NCBI GenBank assembly: GCA_007922225.1 | Contig: ML679974.1 | Span: 7,953,988-8,017,987, forward strand | Direction of reading: 5' to 3' | Source: Emydura subglobosa | Lineage: Eukaryota; Chordata; Testudines; Chelidae | Length of the DNA: 64,000 nt | Shown: positions 35,488 through 50,200 of the stretch, piece after piece | Layout: every line of letters starts with the position of its first letter | Numbering within the stretch: position 1 is the stretch's first letter | Program-made: the position numbers and the translations under genes | The notes under the pieces: model-generated | What the model was told of the DNA's origin: nothing | Seen by the model: the letters and a program-made list of their open reading frames with translations, nothing else | Databases searched by the model: none

Positions 35488-38400
35488 CAACCACCTAAAA
35501 ATAAAAGTATAACAGCAAATAAAGTAAACAATGTACCAAATAAAAGCAGGTAAAATAATCTGGCAACTACATGAAGCTCAATACCACTCATGGTTTTGCT
35601 ATTACTGAGGCAAAGTACAACAAATAAGTCAGAAGGACTGAACAGCTTAACTGGAGCAATGAAAATGAAAACATTCAGTCTGTGTATGCAATGTAAAGGA
35701 GGAGGAATGTCTGGAATGCAAATCCACCTAGAATATCAAATTTTCCTTTCCTGATCAATATCAAGCTAATATTGTACTAGATTCTTTCAGAAAACTGTTG
35801 ATGTTGCAATGGACCTCAGACTGGTAGTTGTGTGTGAAGATCATTATGTTGTGCTCATAACATCTCTTCAGTTTGGAGAAAAGCCACATAAAATGGAAAT
35901 TCAAACTACCTATGTCTATATGCACTGGCAGGGGAAAACTAACGTGAATTTGATATAAATAGAGCTGATATTGGAAGCTAGTATTTCCAGGATTCAACAA
36001 ACTTTCCACTTCAGGAAGTGACCAATACTGTCCTTTTAGCAGAGATAAATGCAAGTGTCACATTTTCTTCAGTGACCTCTTCCATAAATAGCTATTTATT
36101 TCGATGTTTGAACTAGTAGATCACAGATTAAAGTGTTCTTGGATGGATGAAGGCTTTCTTGGAAAAGGAGGGGGAAAAAAAACAAAGCTGTCCAACGGCA
36201 ATTGTTTCAATTATCACCCACAGAAGAGGATAGCTGTACTGAACATTCTCTTTTCCTTTATCATGTTCACAGAGTTACAGGACCCATAGGAGTGGGTGGT
36301 ACTGGCTAACCCTACACCTGCTAGTTTGTAAAGGGAAGCCTTTAATTCTCTTACTAGCTGCCAAAACAATAAGTTTCTGAAGTTAGAAAAAACGAGGAAG
36401 GGGAACTGTGTCTATGGTGATTTTAAAAAATGGGGTATCAAGCCTTTTCCCTTCTAATTCCCATCCAAAATAGTCCAGCAGAATGATTTTCCCATCTACC
36501 ACCTGCAGTTTGCTTAGTGGGTTATATGAATGGAGTCTGAGGTCTCATGGTAATTTCTAGTGCACAGCTGTCTGCATCACAAAAGTGACCAACAAAATTG
36601 ACACCCTTGTGGTGTCTCAACAGAAAGGACAGGCAGCGAAAGAAGGTAGGCTGAAGAGCACTCAGACATATTACTAGGAATCAGACCTGTATCTGTTGGA
36701 CGTTGAGGGCTTTGGTTCTCACTGCAGCATCTTTGCCTTTGTATTCAACTCCTTTCATGAACACTCAAATTCACTGGAAGAGTCCCTTGCTAGAACTACC
36801 GACTCAGTAAAAAGGGAGAAAAAACTATGAGCGCAGACATAAAGCCTGCTGATTGAACCCTAAAGAGCTATATGGTTACACTATATATTCTAGCCAAAAT
36901 TCTAAGATCTAAGATGTGTCCAAAACACAATTCAGGCACCAGACAGTATACAGCTGCAATTATAGTGTGTCTAGATGGTATGTTCTTCAAAGGTTAATTA
37001 CAACACAGGCTTAGTAGAATTTTCTAAGTCATGCTTTATTAGGAAAAAATATCTTCTTGCCAAACATATAATGGAAGTTATATTATATAAGAATAAACTA
37101 AATTTTTGGGTACAACACTTGCATACAACACTTTTTGGCTTTGTTGCTATCAAGACAACAAATAAATTGCTTTAGGCTGAAACTTGCATAGTAAGGTCTC
37201 AATGAAGTCACATGGCATTAGGTACTATTTAAAAGTGCTGTTATGGCCAGAAACATATGTAAGAGCTGCACATTCTTACTCAAAATGTTTAATCTACGTA
37301 TATTGAGTAATACCTGCCTAACTTTCTGGAATAGGCTTTTCCCTTACAAGTGTATTAGTACTGCACAGCTAGTGCACTGATAAGACTGAAAGTTCCCTTT
37401 CTGGCTTTTGTATCCTCAAAGTTACCTATTTTTGGTTGCAGAATCTATTATTGGTGATAAGATGCAACACAGCAAGACCTTCAGAGTGAATCTGCAGCCA
37501 GAGCCATTTTTAATGTAAACGGAGCAACTCTAAATGAAAGTCATTGATCCAAAACATGTAACCAATATCTAACAAAACAAAAACAAAAAACCCCAGCATC
37601 ACTTTTAGAGTATAGCCAAATTTATACATTCCCGAGAAATAGAACAATTACCTTTGATTACTTAGGAAATTCTTTATTTTAAATGAATAAATACCACCTT
37701 CCCTTTTATTTTAAATATAGCTGGCTTTCACCTTTCCTCATACAACAGATCCCAACATGCAATACTCCATCTAGATCTAATCAGAGCCAATTATGTTAAA
37801 AAAACAGTAGACTGACATTGTAGATTTATTCACCTGTATGATCCAAAATTTCCTTCTGCTGATGATTGGGTTGACTTTCCAGGCTTCTCTGAAAGTAAAA
37901 AAAAATCTGCACTGCAAGATTAAACAGCCTCCCTAAAGCACACACAAAACTTTTTTCAAAAAAAGGCTCCATTTCATTTATCTTGTTACACCACACTTTC
38001 AAAACACAAATTAATTTTCAGAGTAAAATCATGTTTTCAGTATCCACACAACAACAACAAAGCCTTTGGCCACATTAGTTACACATCAAAACAGAGCTTT
38101 GCAAAGGCACATTCCAAAACTACAAAGGCCTCGCTACTTTTCAGTGGTCACCACTGAGCCAAGATCTCCATATTTTCTAAAGTTTATAACTTAGCTGCAT
38201 AAGTTTGCTTCTAGCATAAATCTTTTTGGCAGCAATTTGTTTCCAATTTGTTTGCTAGTTTAATGCAAATAATTGCTCAGTTTTTGTGTTAACATCACTT
38301 TCACAAATGCAAAAACTGCAGTTTTGATATATTAGATAAATGCTGTAAGGCACATTTCAAAATATATATTCAACTGTCAATTTATTTTAAAAAATTAAAT

Positions 38401-41108
38401 GCAAGATTTTCCCCAAGAAGGATCAACACCCACAGTTGGGGCCAGATTTTTCATAACAGCTCAGCTTCCACTTAGGCATTTAAATAAAGTAGCCAGACTT
38501 CCATGACTGCTCAGCACGCAGCAGCAACCTGTCTACTGCTGGGCATGATGCAGGTTTAAAGAGCTGCCCAAATGAGAGGTGTTGGCCTCTTGAAAATCTG
38601 GCAAAAAACTGAACATTCAAATAGTCAAATGAGCAGACTCTAAATGCATGTTCCTCCAAACAGTCTCCACCAGATGTCACAATTCAGTCTTCAAGAAAAA
38701 TACATATTTTAAGTCTTCATGAAGAGATTTTGTGAACCACTAGAAAATGGACAGATTTTCTTCATGTCAGGTTTGTGACACAAACTGAACATATACAGAA
38801 AAATCTTTTAAGCCATTTTAATAAGTTGAAAAAGTGTGCGTGCATCTGCATGTTCACACGCACAAACACACACCTTAGATCAGTCAACATCTCTAAAATA
38901 ATTATTATTTTTCTGTCACTTAGAGCCTAATCCAACAATGCACCTAAGCATGTTTAATTTTAAGTACCTGAGTAGTCTCAATGAAATCAGTGGGACTGTT
39001 TGATAGCTTAATAGCTTTGCTGGATTGAAGCCTTAGCACCTTGCCCATGACTGACCAACTGACTCGATCCCTTTCTTCCTCAGCATTCCTCTCTAACTGG
39101 CATCCCCAGTCTGTCCCAGCTCTGGATCCTGTTTCCTCTACTTGTTCATGTAGCAGTGCCCCTACTGGAAGCAACTAATTTGTCTGGTTATTTCCAGCTA
39201 TAGCGGCCACTAGGCTCTTCTTTGCAATGAAAATACTGGATACTTGAAGAAACGAGAAATCAGCAGCCAGGACTACATGAACTGTCAATTCTATCAGATC
39301 ATTAGTATGTGCCCTGCAAGCCAGCCGTGGTCCCACAGACTGCAACTTGAGAATCCTCGGATTAAACTATGGTTTTATCACTGTATTTGAAGAAATTAAC
39401 AATACTAAAGAAAATCCTGTTTATAGAAACATTTTTGACATTCATTATAGCCAGGACATGCTCCAACCTCTTTTCAAGCTGTGCAATCTATTTGCATTCT
39501 GAGCCATGACTTTGTTATTTAAAAGCTATAAAAAGTTTACTAACCCCATTAGACATGACATCAGAGAACTGAAGTTCAAAATTCAAGATGCTATTCAGTA
39601 TTTAACTCATATGGTTAAAGAAAACTTGCAAATTATGAATAAAGTGTCAGACTAAAACAGTGCAAAGATTATAACAAGCTGATACTAGCTAGAAAAACAA
39701 AGCTAACCTCAGCTTTCTATATTCATTAAACTAAACTTCAGTCCCAATGGAATTAAGTCAGTCTCACCACATGCTATCCAACACATAACATGTAGCCTCT
39801 CTGATCAATGCACCTATTTGGTATAATGAACTACATCTGAGCTCAGAGCATCATTACAAAATAACATCCAAATGTTTTGAGATGGTTAAATAAGCATAAA
39901 ACTTCTTTTAAAAATACTAGTAGAGGCCTCGTTTGGCAATAAAGTAAAATAAACTACACATGAAAGATAAAAACCCTCTGGCTGGAAGAGCTATGAAAAC
40001 AGCATGTTCAGAATGTGGGGGAATCATGCAGCATTTTAACTCACTAAAAACAACTCTGGAGAAAGAAGTCTAGAGCTCTTCAGCAAGAGGAAGAGTTCCC
40101 ATGACAACATGAGTGGGGAAAAGTGGGTGAAAATGACAGATCACCACTAACAACCAAAACATTATGGAAGAGATATAGAACATATACTGCAGGGTCTGTT
40201 TTTATTAACCAGGAGAGCTGTGATTAACAAACCTTACTTCTATTTAATAGCCAAGAGGTCTAAGAACATGTAAGTGGGCAATGCAAACGAGGCTCCCATG
40301 GCATTAGTTTCCTCCTTCTCACCCACCCACAGGTATGTTGTGAGGCTAGAATACCATGGACCACAGAGGGTAGATAATTCATGGAAAGAAGCCTGCTTTC
40401 ACCCTCAGCTTGCTAGGGATTGAATGGAAGAAGATGTGAACAGGATAGCTCCAGAAGGTGTACAAAACCTGAAGGCTGAACTCTGTGTGTCTATTCCCTG
40501 CCTCCTGAAAGTTGAAATCCTGGCCTCTACACTAGAAAGGTCCATGTAGGGGAAAAAGTAGTCCTCCATTTTCATAACTCGTTCCGAAGTTTAAAAAGTA
40601 GATGACTCTGTGCTTAGGAAACAACCACCTGGTGAAAAGCAGCTGGGCCTACTGCAGAAGATCACTCCACAAAGGTCTATAATACCAACATGATGTGGAA
40701 GCAGAATCTGGGTCTGACTGAGAACAGAGTGACCGAGTTTACTGATTATTAGGAGTAAATGTAAGTGTATAAGACTGATACTTCCATAACATGGAAAGAG
40801 GTTGGATAGGTGACAAATAGCGTACAGAGACAAAGTAAGAAAAAAAATTACTGATCTCAGGAGTGATGAGACACCATATCATCACTACTGTTAGATACAT
40901 CACAAAGATGACAGCAGTAAAGAGTAGTTTTCAGATCTGTTCTACAAGGAGCAATTTAAAACAGCACAATATCATTAAAAATTATAAAGAAATCATCCTC
41001 TAAGTGCCACAAGATATATTTAATTAATTTAAGGCAATTCTGCATCAAATTCACTTTTAGGGCTTATGGTTCCATTGGGAGCACCTTTTGGAAAAAATCC
41101 TAGATTGT
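35488..41108. other. Intergenic DNA downstream of METTL22, no gene seen
   Basis: AT-rich DNA without recognisable exons, large repeats or CpG islands. All longer frames lack domains. Confidence 0.45.
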
Positions 41109-41114
41109 TTTATT
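41109..41114 (-). terminator. METTL22: Candidate METTL22 polyadenylation signal
   Basis: AATAAA on the minus strand, 58 bases after the stop codon. It would give an unusually short 3' UTR, so a further site downstream cannot be excluded. Confidence 0.45.
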
Positions 41115-41171
41115 TGTAGAACAGCATTAATTTTCTGCCTCAAGGTCTTCAGCTGTCTTATATTAAAGAGG

Positions 41172-41207
41172 TCACATAAGTGGTTCAGCAATGATCTTCC
41201 ACAGCTC
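41172..41207 (-). CDS. METTL22: METTL22 exon 11 (last coding exon)
   Basis: The coding part is 36 bp, ELWKIIAEPLM followed by TGA (41,174-41,172). The acceptor TTCTGTACAG ends at 41,208. The residues match the conserved METTL22 C-terminus. A possible polyadenylation signal follows at 41,114-41,109. Confidence 0.93.
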   Translation of the reverse strand, partial: ELWKIIAEPLM

Positions 41208-44200
41208 CTGTACAGAAGGAAAAAGGTGTATTTTCAGAATGCATATTCCTTAATAATAATAATATATTAAATTAGCTTCAATGCCTACCCCTTACATAAA
41301 AGCATGTATAAGATAAGAAATGTCTTTGAAGACTTGTCTTCTAATTTCATTTAGCTATTATTCTTGGAGCTTTGTACCTTTTAGCTACAGAAAGAGAAGC
41401 AGACTAATTCCTACAGTTAGCAAGGGAATTCTGTAGTCTAAATACTTAACATTGCCATAAGTTATATGTCATTACAATAATTTCACAAATTATGGGATAT
41501 TCAGAAGGCATGTTTTGGCTGATAACTTGTTCTGTGTTTTTTGAGTGGGTCTACAAATGGCTTCTCATAATGCTTGAAAGGGTGTAACTGAATAGATACA
41601 TGTGCTGAATATATTTTATTACAAAAATGTGAGGAACAGGTGATATTGAAGGCATCTCTATTTCTAAATAAATAGTAGCAGCAGATGTGTGTTTACTAAA
41701 TGTGACATTAGAAAGAAGACTGTCTTGGTCACAAATGTAATTTATGAGCAGTCCTCCATCACCACCACATTTTAAATTGTGATTAGAGATTCTGTTTATA
41801 GCTTCAAGTAAAATGGAAACTGTATGTTGAGTTTTTATTACATACAGAGCACTAAAGACCAAAATGATCATAAAATAACCTTTGGCAAAAAACATTTATG
41901 AAGTGAATATATGAAACCTAGAAAATATGTAACACAAAATAGTACATTTCTTATATGGTTTCAGTTACTGTACATGTCAAAGCTGAATAGAAAAAATTAA
42001 CTATAAAACTAGGGCTGCGTCCAAATCAAGTCCTGTTATAGACAGGTATTTTAAAAGAAAAAACAGAATATTTGACCAAATGACTTTCAATCTTTATGAA
42101 CCTCCAAGAGATTCAAAATCTAGTTGAAGGTTACTTATTTCTTCTGCAACAGCAGATAATCACTACTAATGTCTAAAATGGTACAAACTGTTACATTGCT
42201 TACCTGGCTTTAGGCATTACTGAACTCATACACACTTGGGACAAAAGAGCTCCCTATGTGTAGGTCTTGGAATTAAGTAAATAAGGAAACCATTTAAAAG
42301 TACCATATCTGGTAATTTTTAAGATTATTAAAATCTATGAATAATTTGATATCTCTTTTGGTACACTTCAAGTAGCAAAGTTTTCTTGACTCAACTTGGA
42401 AAGGAGCTTTTCTTAAATAGAGAAACAAAACATATCATGGTGCTATTTTAGACATTTACTAACAAGTAAATTAATACATTTTAGTTCTGTTTTGTAGTTA
42501 TTCTCAAAATCATGTTTTCTGTTGCTCTAGTAAGTATGTACAGTGATGCTGATTATGTTAATTTGCTCAAAGGTAAAATAGTAAACATAAACAGTGCCAT
42601 AATATGTTAGTAAGTGATAAAATCCTGATACACGGTGACATAACCCAACACAAAGGGTATATCTTTATTAACAGCTGCAAATTCGATGTCAACAGATGAC
42701 TTTTTCAGGATCAACTGAGCGGGTCTCCACTTCCACTCAATCAATCTGAAAGTTGATTTAATAAATCCATCCCCGGAAAAAGAGTAACTCAACACTAATG
42801 GGAGCGCATTTCCTGTAGGCGCAGCGAAGTGAAGACACCACAGTAAGTAGAAGTTAGTAATTCGACGGAAGATACGCAAGCTACTCCATGTGGAGTAGCT
42901 TGCGTATCTCCCGTTGACTGCTGTTGAATTTCCCATTAAGTGTAGACCAGGCCAAAGTAAATGTAAAATGTAAATGACAGGTCTTTTCTTGAGCAACAAA
43001 GAGCTTCTTTATGAAAGTAAATAAAATGGTGAATTGTTTGTGTTTTTACTCATTATGTTGACTAAACAGTTAAAAGCTAATCTGAAGTATTCTCTTAACA
43101 CATTACATTTAGTTGATAAATACCACTCACCAACTGCTCAATCCGTTCATAAACAAGAAATTGGCAGAAAGCAAGTTTAATGGGCTCAGCAGTATATTTC
43201 ATTTTGCCATTTTGTAAGTTCTCCAGATCATTCAGTGTATTTCTAAAATGATTATAAGCTTCACATGTAATGTCCATATGTCTCAGGGTGAAGTTCAGCC
43301 TGGCAAGAAAGCATCCATTTAAAGTGACATCTCAAAATATTTTCCTATTACTTATATTTCAAAAGCTAATTAACTTCCCCAAATATAACAGCAGAGAGAA
43401 AATGCAATGTAAAATAACATTTATTGATGACAAACAATAATGACAATGTTCTTTTCATAGCAAATGTGTTATCTTAATTAGGATCAAAACACTGATAGTT
43501 CTGGATAATATTTGTCTCAAAAGGAAGAAACTACCTTCCCATCGCACCAATTTTAGCAATTTTCTCCACACAGATTCAGTCTTGTGGTTTGTGTTCCTAG
43601 AGAAGTTATGCAAATATCCATGTAGATCTATGCAGCTCTACAGAGACTCAAACAAAGCTTGTTACTCACATTTTAGCATGGGAATAGGCAGTGACACTGA
43701 TTCTTTCTCAAAAAAAAAGAACGTAAGGCAATTCAATAAAAAATTCTATTAAAAGACTATTATGGCAGTGAATTAAAGTCCACAAATAGTCTATAACCAC
43801 TTATTTAACTATATTTACATAACTGTACTTAAGGATGGCATGGCATGATATACAGCAAGAACAATGATAGAGAATCATAACTTTCTCTTGATTTTTGTAG
43901 GTTCAGAATCTTAGAATTCCAAGAGGCTCAAGAATATATTGTGCATGGACTATGCACTGATCTGTTTATCAGTTAATGCTATGAGAATCAAAAGATGTAA
44001 TTTTGAAGCAAAAACACAGATCTTTCAGAAAGAGAAAAGGTACGTTTTTGTGCATCTTATACTGAAAGGTCAAGGTGGCACTTACCTCTTTTCTATTGAT
44101 AAGTAAATTGTGCAAGAGCTTTTCAAGTTGTGGGTAATTTTGTACAGTGTTTTGAATAAAGCATCTGTTAAGTCATCATCATAAAAAACTAAAATACAAA

Positions 44201-47200
44201 AGAAACATTAAGAACATAGTGATGAACGTTTGACTGTTTTAATTGTACATGATCTTAAACATAAAACAATAATCTTTACTTATGCAGATTATTTCTAATG
44301 AACAATCTTTGGGATGACTCCCAACATTAGTGTATCAAAGTACTGAGAGCTTTTAATGGCAACAACTGACCCTGCAACATTAATCACAGCTGCTCTTCGT
44401 CAAGCCTTCATCAGTTTCTCAAATGTCAGTGCAAAACTTTAGTCTGGCAACTTGTTTTATCTATCAACAGGCTCTCTCCCAACCAAGAAATACCTTATTG
44501 TATGTCTCAAAGAAAGAAGGAGACATAAATCATGAGGCCTCATGTCTCACACCAGGACAAAATGGTAGTAGTTTCATTGAACTCAGTTAAACTTGTGTGA
44601 GAGAAGAATCAGATCCATCAAGTTCCTTAAAGTCAAAAGATATAGTATGCCAAAAAAAGCTATCCAGGGACTGGTTACATCGTCACAACATAATCATATG
44701 AAGTAGAGACGCTGCCACCTGATCTAACTGTCTAAAGACATTAGGGCGACTTTCACAAACAACTGAGTTCAACAAATTCACGCACTACTTACTATGAAAC
44801 ATACTGCAGAACATCTACATTAGAAAATTGCCACCAATTTAGGATAGAAATGAAAGGCTGAAAGTGTGATCAAATTACATTAAAAAAATAAATGGCAGGT
44901 TTTCGAGGAAAAATGTCTTTTGTTTTCTGAAGGTCTAGAGTGAAGGGTACAGAGAAGTTAAATTTTTGCATGTGGTAAAAGAATATCAACTCAAGTCACA
45001 ATAATGCCTGAAACCTTTTTTACCCAGTCTTGTTAGAAATAACACCTATGAGTATTATAACTCAAAAATAGGACAAAAATGTCTCTTCAGTCTATTAACT
45101 TCATTGCCAAGATTTCACTGTTTCTCCTATACAGTGAGGTCAATCTGTTAGCTTGCCCTGTTATTTGTATGAGTCTTTCACTCAGTAACAGGGCAGAGAA
45201 AAACATGTACGAAAACAGGAAAATATAAAATCACACTAGTTGGCAGGGAGTCTCTGGGCAGATGTAGTTCAAGAAACTGCTTGTAACTGTTTTTAAAAAA
45301 TATACTAGGTTTCACATAGATGCTCCTGTTAAACAATTTATCCAAATTTTGGTACATTTATCATCACAAATGAAAGAACAGGTTATGTTTCAGAAAGTTG
45401 TTCAGTTTCTAATTGGTAAGTATAACCTATAACTTTTTGAAGAAAGACTGCAAGATACTGTAGCAGATCTGCAGATAGTGAAGACTGTCATAGTTCCACT
45501 CAAGTCATTGACTTCAATGGAGCTATGACAAATTTACATCAGCTGAGGATCTAGTCTATTATTTTTTTTAAAAAACTGAGTTATCCATATCAGTGGTTAA
45601 ATACGTGACACTTGTACATCCAGATATCAACTTCATCAAGTTCCCTGGCTTCAGTTACATTCTCTTACCATCAGCTGCCAATATCACAGTGGTGTGGTCA
45701 TGCAAATCAGCAATCTCTGCTTCAGACCAACTGTAGGGAGCTTCAGGGTCTACAACAAAACATACGAATGGCCATAGTGAGTCAGACCAATGGCCCATCT
45801 AGCCCAGTATCGTGTCTTCCAACAGTGGCCAATGCCAGATGCTTCAAAGGGAATGAACAGAACAAGGCAAAACACTGAGTGATCCATCCATTGTCCAGTG
45901 ATTGCATCTGGCAGTCAGAGGATACCCAGAGCATGGAGTTGCATCCCCGACCATCTTGGCTAATAGCCACTGATGGACCTTTCTGATGGAACTTATCTAA
46001 TTCTTTTTTGAACCCAGTTATACTTTTTGCCTTCCCAACATTTCCTGGCAATGAGTTCCACATGTCGACTGTGCATCGTGTGAAGAAGTATGTGTACTTT
46101 CTTTTGTTTGTTTTAAACCTGCTGCCTAATAATTTCATTAGGTGACCCTTGGTTCTTGTGTTATATGAAGGGTAAATAATATTTCCCCATTCACTTTTTC
46201 CACATCATTTGTGATTTTATAGACCTCTATCATATCACCCTGTTAGTCATCTCTTTTCCAAACTGAAATGTCTCAGTCTTTTTAATCCCTCCTCATATGG
46301 AAGCTGTTCTATATATTTTGTCATTTTTGTTGCTCTTCTCTGTATCTTTTCCATTTCTAATGTATCTTCTATGAGATAAGGCAACCAGAACTGCATGTAG
46401 CATTCAAGGTCTGGGCATTCCATTAGCATTATGATACTTACTGTCTTATTATGTATCCCTTTCCTAGTGGTTCCTAATATTGTTAGCTTTTTGATTGCTG
46501 CTGCACATTGACTCCAAGATCTTTTTCTGAGTGGTAGCAGCTAATTTAGAACCCATCATTTTGTATGTATAGTTGAAGTGTTTTCCAATATGTATTACTT
46601 TGCATTTATCAACACTGAATTTCATCTGCCATTTTGCTGCCCAATCACCACAGTCAGTTTTGGGCTTAGCTATTTTGAGTAATTTTGTACAATCTGCAAA
46701 CTTTGCCACCTCCCTGTTTACCCCTTTTTCCAGATCACTTATGAATATGTTGAACAACATTGGCCCTAGTACAGATTCCTGAGGACACTGCTATTTACCA
46801 CACTCCATTCTGACACCTGATTATTTATTCCTATTCTCTGTTTCCTGTCTTTTAACCAATTAGTGATCCAGGAAAGGACCTTCCCTTCTTCTCCCATAAC
46901 TGCTTACTTTGCTTATGAGCCTTTGATGAGGGACCCTGTCAAAGGCTTTCTGAACGTCCAAGTACACTATATCTACTGATCACCCTTGTCCAATATATTA
47001 ATTCTTTGAGGTGATCAACAAACATGTGGTGAGGCACTATTTCCATTTACAAAAGCCATGTTGACTCTTCCCCAACAAATCATGTTCATCTAGGTGTCTG
47101 ATAATTCTCGTTTTTACTACAGTTTCAATTAATTTGCCTGATTCTGAAATTAGGCCTATTGGCCTGCACTTGCTAGGATCATCCCTGGAGTCTTTTTTAA

Positions 47201-50200
47201 AAACTGGCGTGACATCAGCTATGCTCCAGTCATCTGGTACAGAAGCTGATTTAAGTGATAGGTTACGTACCACAATTAGTAATTCTGGTATGGTGAATGC
47301 AAAAGGCATTTGGTCTACTGAGTGAAGATTACTGAGTGGGGGTGAATCTATCTCCCACAACAGTTTGGGGAATATGGTGTTACTAGGGCTGCATTAAAGC
47401 CACAGCCACAATGTGGAAAAAGTAGTGGATGATAATTCACAGGCAGCTCCTTGAGGTTGGGTACTGATGAGTTAATTTACATTAAACTCCTATCCCCTTC
47501 AGGGGCTTCAAACCTCACTCCCATGAAGCACTCTGCTTGCCTTTCTCTATTAGGACTGATTCTCCTCAGAATTGGTTGTCTTGGATTCAAAGCTTTGCTT
47601 ATATGGTAATAACAGCTTGCTGCATCCCTTACTACCCATATGGCCAGACCTGAGTATTTGACCCTAGAGATTAAAAGAAATATCACAATAAATAAAACAA
47701 ATAAATGAGTTTTGATCAAAATTCCTACTTAATTTCAGCTATGCATTTTAGGTCATAGAATAATGATAGTGTCTTTGGACATTTTGTAAAGAACCTACAA
47801 TTATAACCCAAGAAAAATAAAGGTACTGAGATTGAATCTTTAGATATTCATTGCCCATGAATTAGATGTACTGATTTTCACTATTTAGAACAAAAAGGCA
47901 CCGATCCTAAGTTACACGTGCCTTTGCCAAATAAAATTTTAAAGTATAGCAAGTTCGCCTCAAACAAAAGAACCTCATACCCAACCTCCAAAACACATAC
48001 AAAATTACATGCATCCTACACCACCTACCCCCAATTCCCAAAGATTTGGAAGAATAGATGGGTTTTGCAGCCATACAGGTCAACAGACTGGGTTATTACA
48101 CATTAGTATAGGCATATGATGTGCATAATGTATGCTTACACCCCTCCCCCCCACAACATTAAGATCAAGTAGCAAGGTATCAAATACCAATTCTCAAATC
48201 TCATCTAAAGCCATCAGGCCAACATTTTCAAACTTAGGTGCCTAAAGCTGGACACCTCAATTCATGTTTGTTTAACACATAAATGTGGCTTGTTTCAGAT
48301 AGGTAAAGCTGCTGTACCTCCTATATACATCAATGGGAGCTGTGGGTGCTCAGCACTTTTGAAGAACAAAAAAAGACACTTCTTTAACTATTTTCCATGG
48401 AAAAATAGCAGATTCTCCCCTGTACTATCAGGAAGAATTGATTTGTTCAAGTTACCCTGTAAACTGAAACTGACAGGTCTGCGATCTTGGAAGCATGAAA
48501 ACTTCAAAAGATTACTATAGCGAGGGGTGCCAGACATTATAGACACACAGAATATTCATAGACTTTGGTATCTCTAAGTGTGGTATGTATCTTTGTGAGC
48601 TAGGGATTGTGTTCTGGCTCCATGAAGAAGAGATACAGAGCTTCCCTGAAGAACTACAATCTATGAGGATATATGTTCTGTAGATTTTGGGACAGGAAAA
48701 CAATTCCAGAAATGTACCACCCCCACAAGGAATTGCATACACTGGTTCCGACCGGGTTCCAGGGGCTCAGCAGACATAGAATGGGCTTTTAATAACAAGG
48801 GGCAGCCTGAACTGACATGGGGACCCTCATTTGATCATTGAACTGGTATGAGACTGTAACCAAGAGGGCAAAACCTTGCTGGAAGAGTTTGAAGGACTGA
48901 AAACCTACAAGGGTCTACACCCATGCTAGAGCTCACTACATAGAGACTACATTATTTTATATGTTTTGTCTTGTAATGCTTTTGTCCTGAATAAATTTAC
49001 TGTACTCTTAAAGCTGGGTGGTCATTGGTAAGCCCTATCATAGCTGCCAGCAGACAGCAGAATGGCATGCATAAGACTAAGGTCAGACTTGCGGGGATAA
49101 GCACAGTAAATTGCAGTAAGACTGCAAGTGTGAGTCCCCAGTCTAGAGGGAGAGGAATGGGAATCCCTGCTCAGAGCGCAGATGCCTGGAAAAGACCATG
49201 GAGAGAGCAGAGGTGCAATTAACCTCTGAACAGTGACACTTATTGGTTTAATGCAGATTTTTTAAATTCAGTACTCCTGCTCTTGGAAACTATCGCTAAT
49301 TTCAGAAAGGGCCCTTTTGCCTTTTTAATTTAATTTTTTACTAGAACCGTATGTAACTCAAGAGTTGTTAGTTTAACATACTAAACTGCAACTATTTCAA
49401 AACTATCATGGAAAACAGTTTGAATAAAACCCATGACAACTACTTACCAGTACAGAACCCATCTTTCAGCCAGTCCAGTTCTTTTACCTTAACTTCACCT
49501 CCTGTACACACACATACAAAAACATAACAAAAAACCCACAGTTGATGGGCAAATAAGTTGCACCCACACTTCAGATGGCAGCTAAGTAGAGAACAAGAGC
49601 CAAAATCAGCAGTGACATGGAAGCTATAAGTGGAAAAATGATCTGATTTGGCATTCAGTCATTGTACAAAATAAAGATAGTTACATATGCGGGTGGAGAT
49701 GATGGCAGAGGTGAAGAGGGAGCCTATTTTACCTTATACTCTCCTGTTAGCTGTTTTATCTGTAAGATAGCTACCATTCCATCCCTTTGACACTTGTTTT
49801 GTACATGCCAATGTCAAACAATTACACCACTTCACCACTGACACTCAATTTACACCACTGCCACTTCGGACCAAAGACTTCTATGACTCCCTATTATTCC
49901 ATGTGACTCTTGAAGAATTTCTGTATTACACAATAGCTTTGTGCAGCAACCATGGTTGGCTTTATCTGACTGAAAGAGAAGCAGTCTGAAAGGGTCCTAC
50001 ACTGTGCTCAGAAGAGCAGCACCCCCAATGTGGACCCTATATAGAGTTTTCATATCTTTGTTTATGAGCCTTATTTCCAATTAAAATAAAAAGTTTCATT
50101 ATTTGTAACCATTTGTATAGTGACATCAACCTATATGGCCACTACTGTATATTCTAGGAACAGTTCTACTGATAAAAGCATAAACAAATTTGCAATTGAG

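Noticed and set aside
42607..42999. 130-codon minus-strand frame in a METTL22 intron
   Set aside because: It spans a non-autonomous transposon relic and the palindrome; no protein family recognised.
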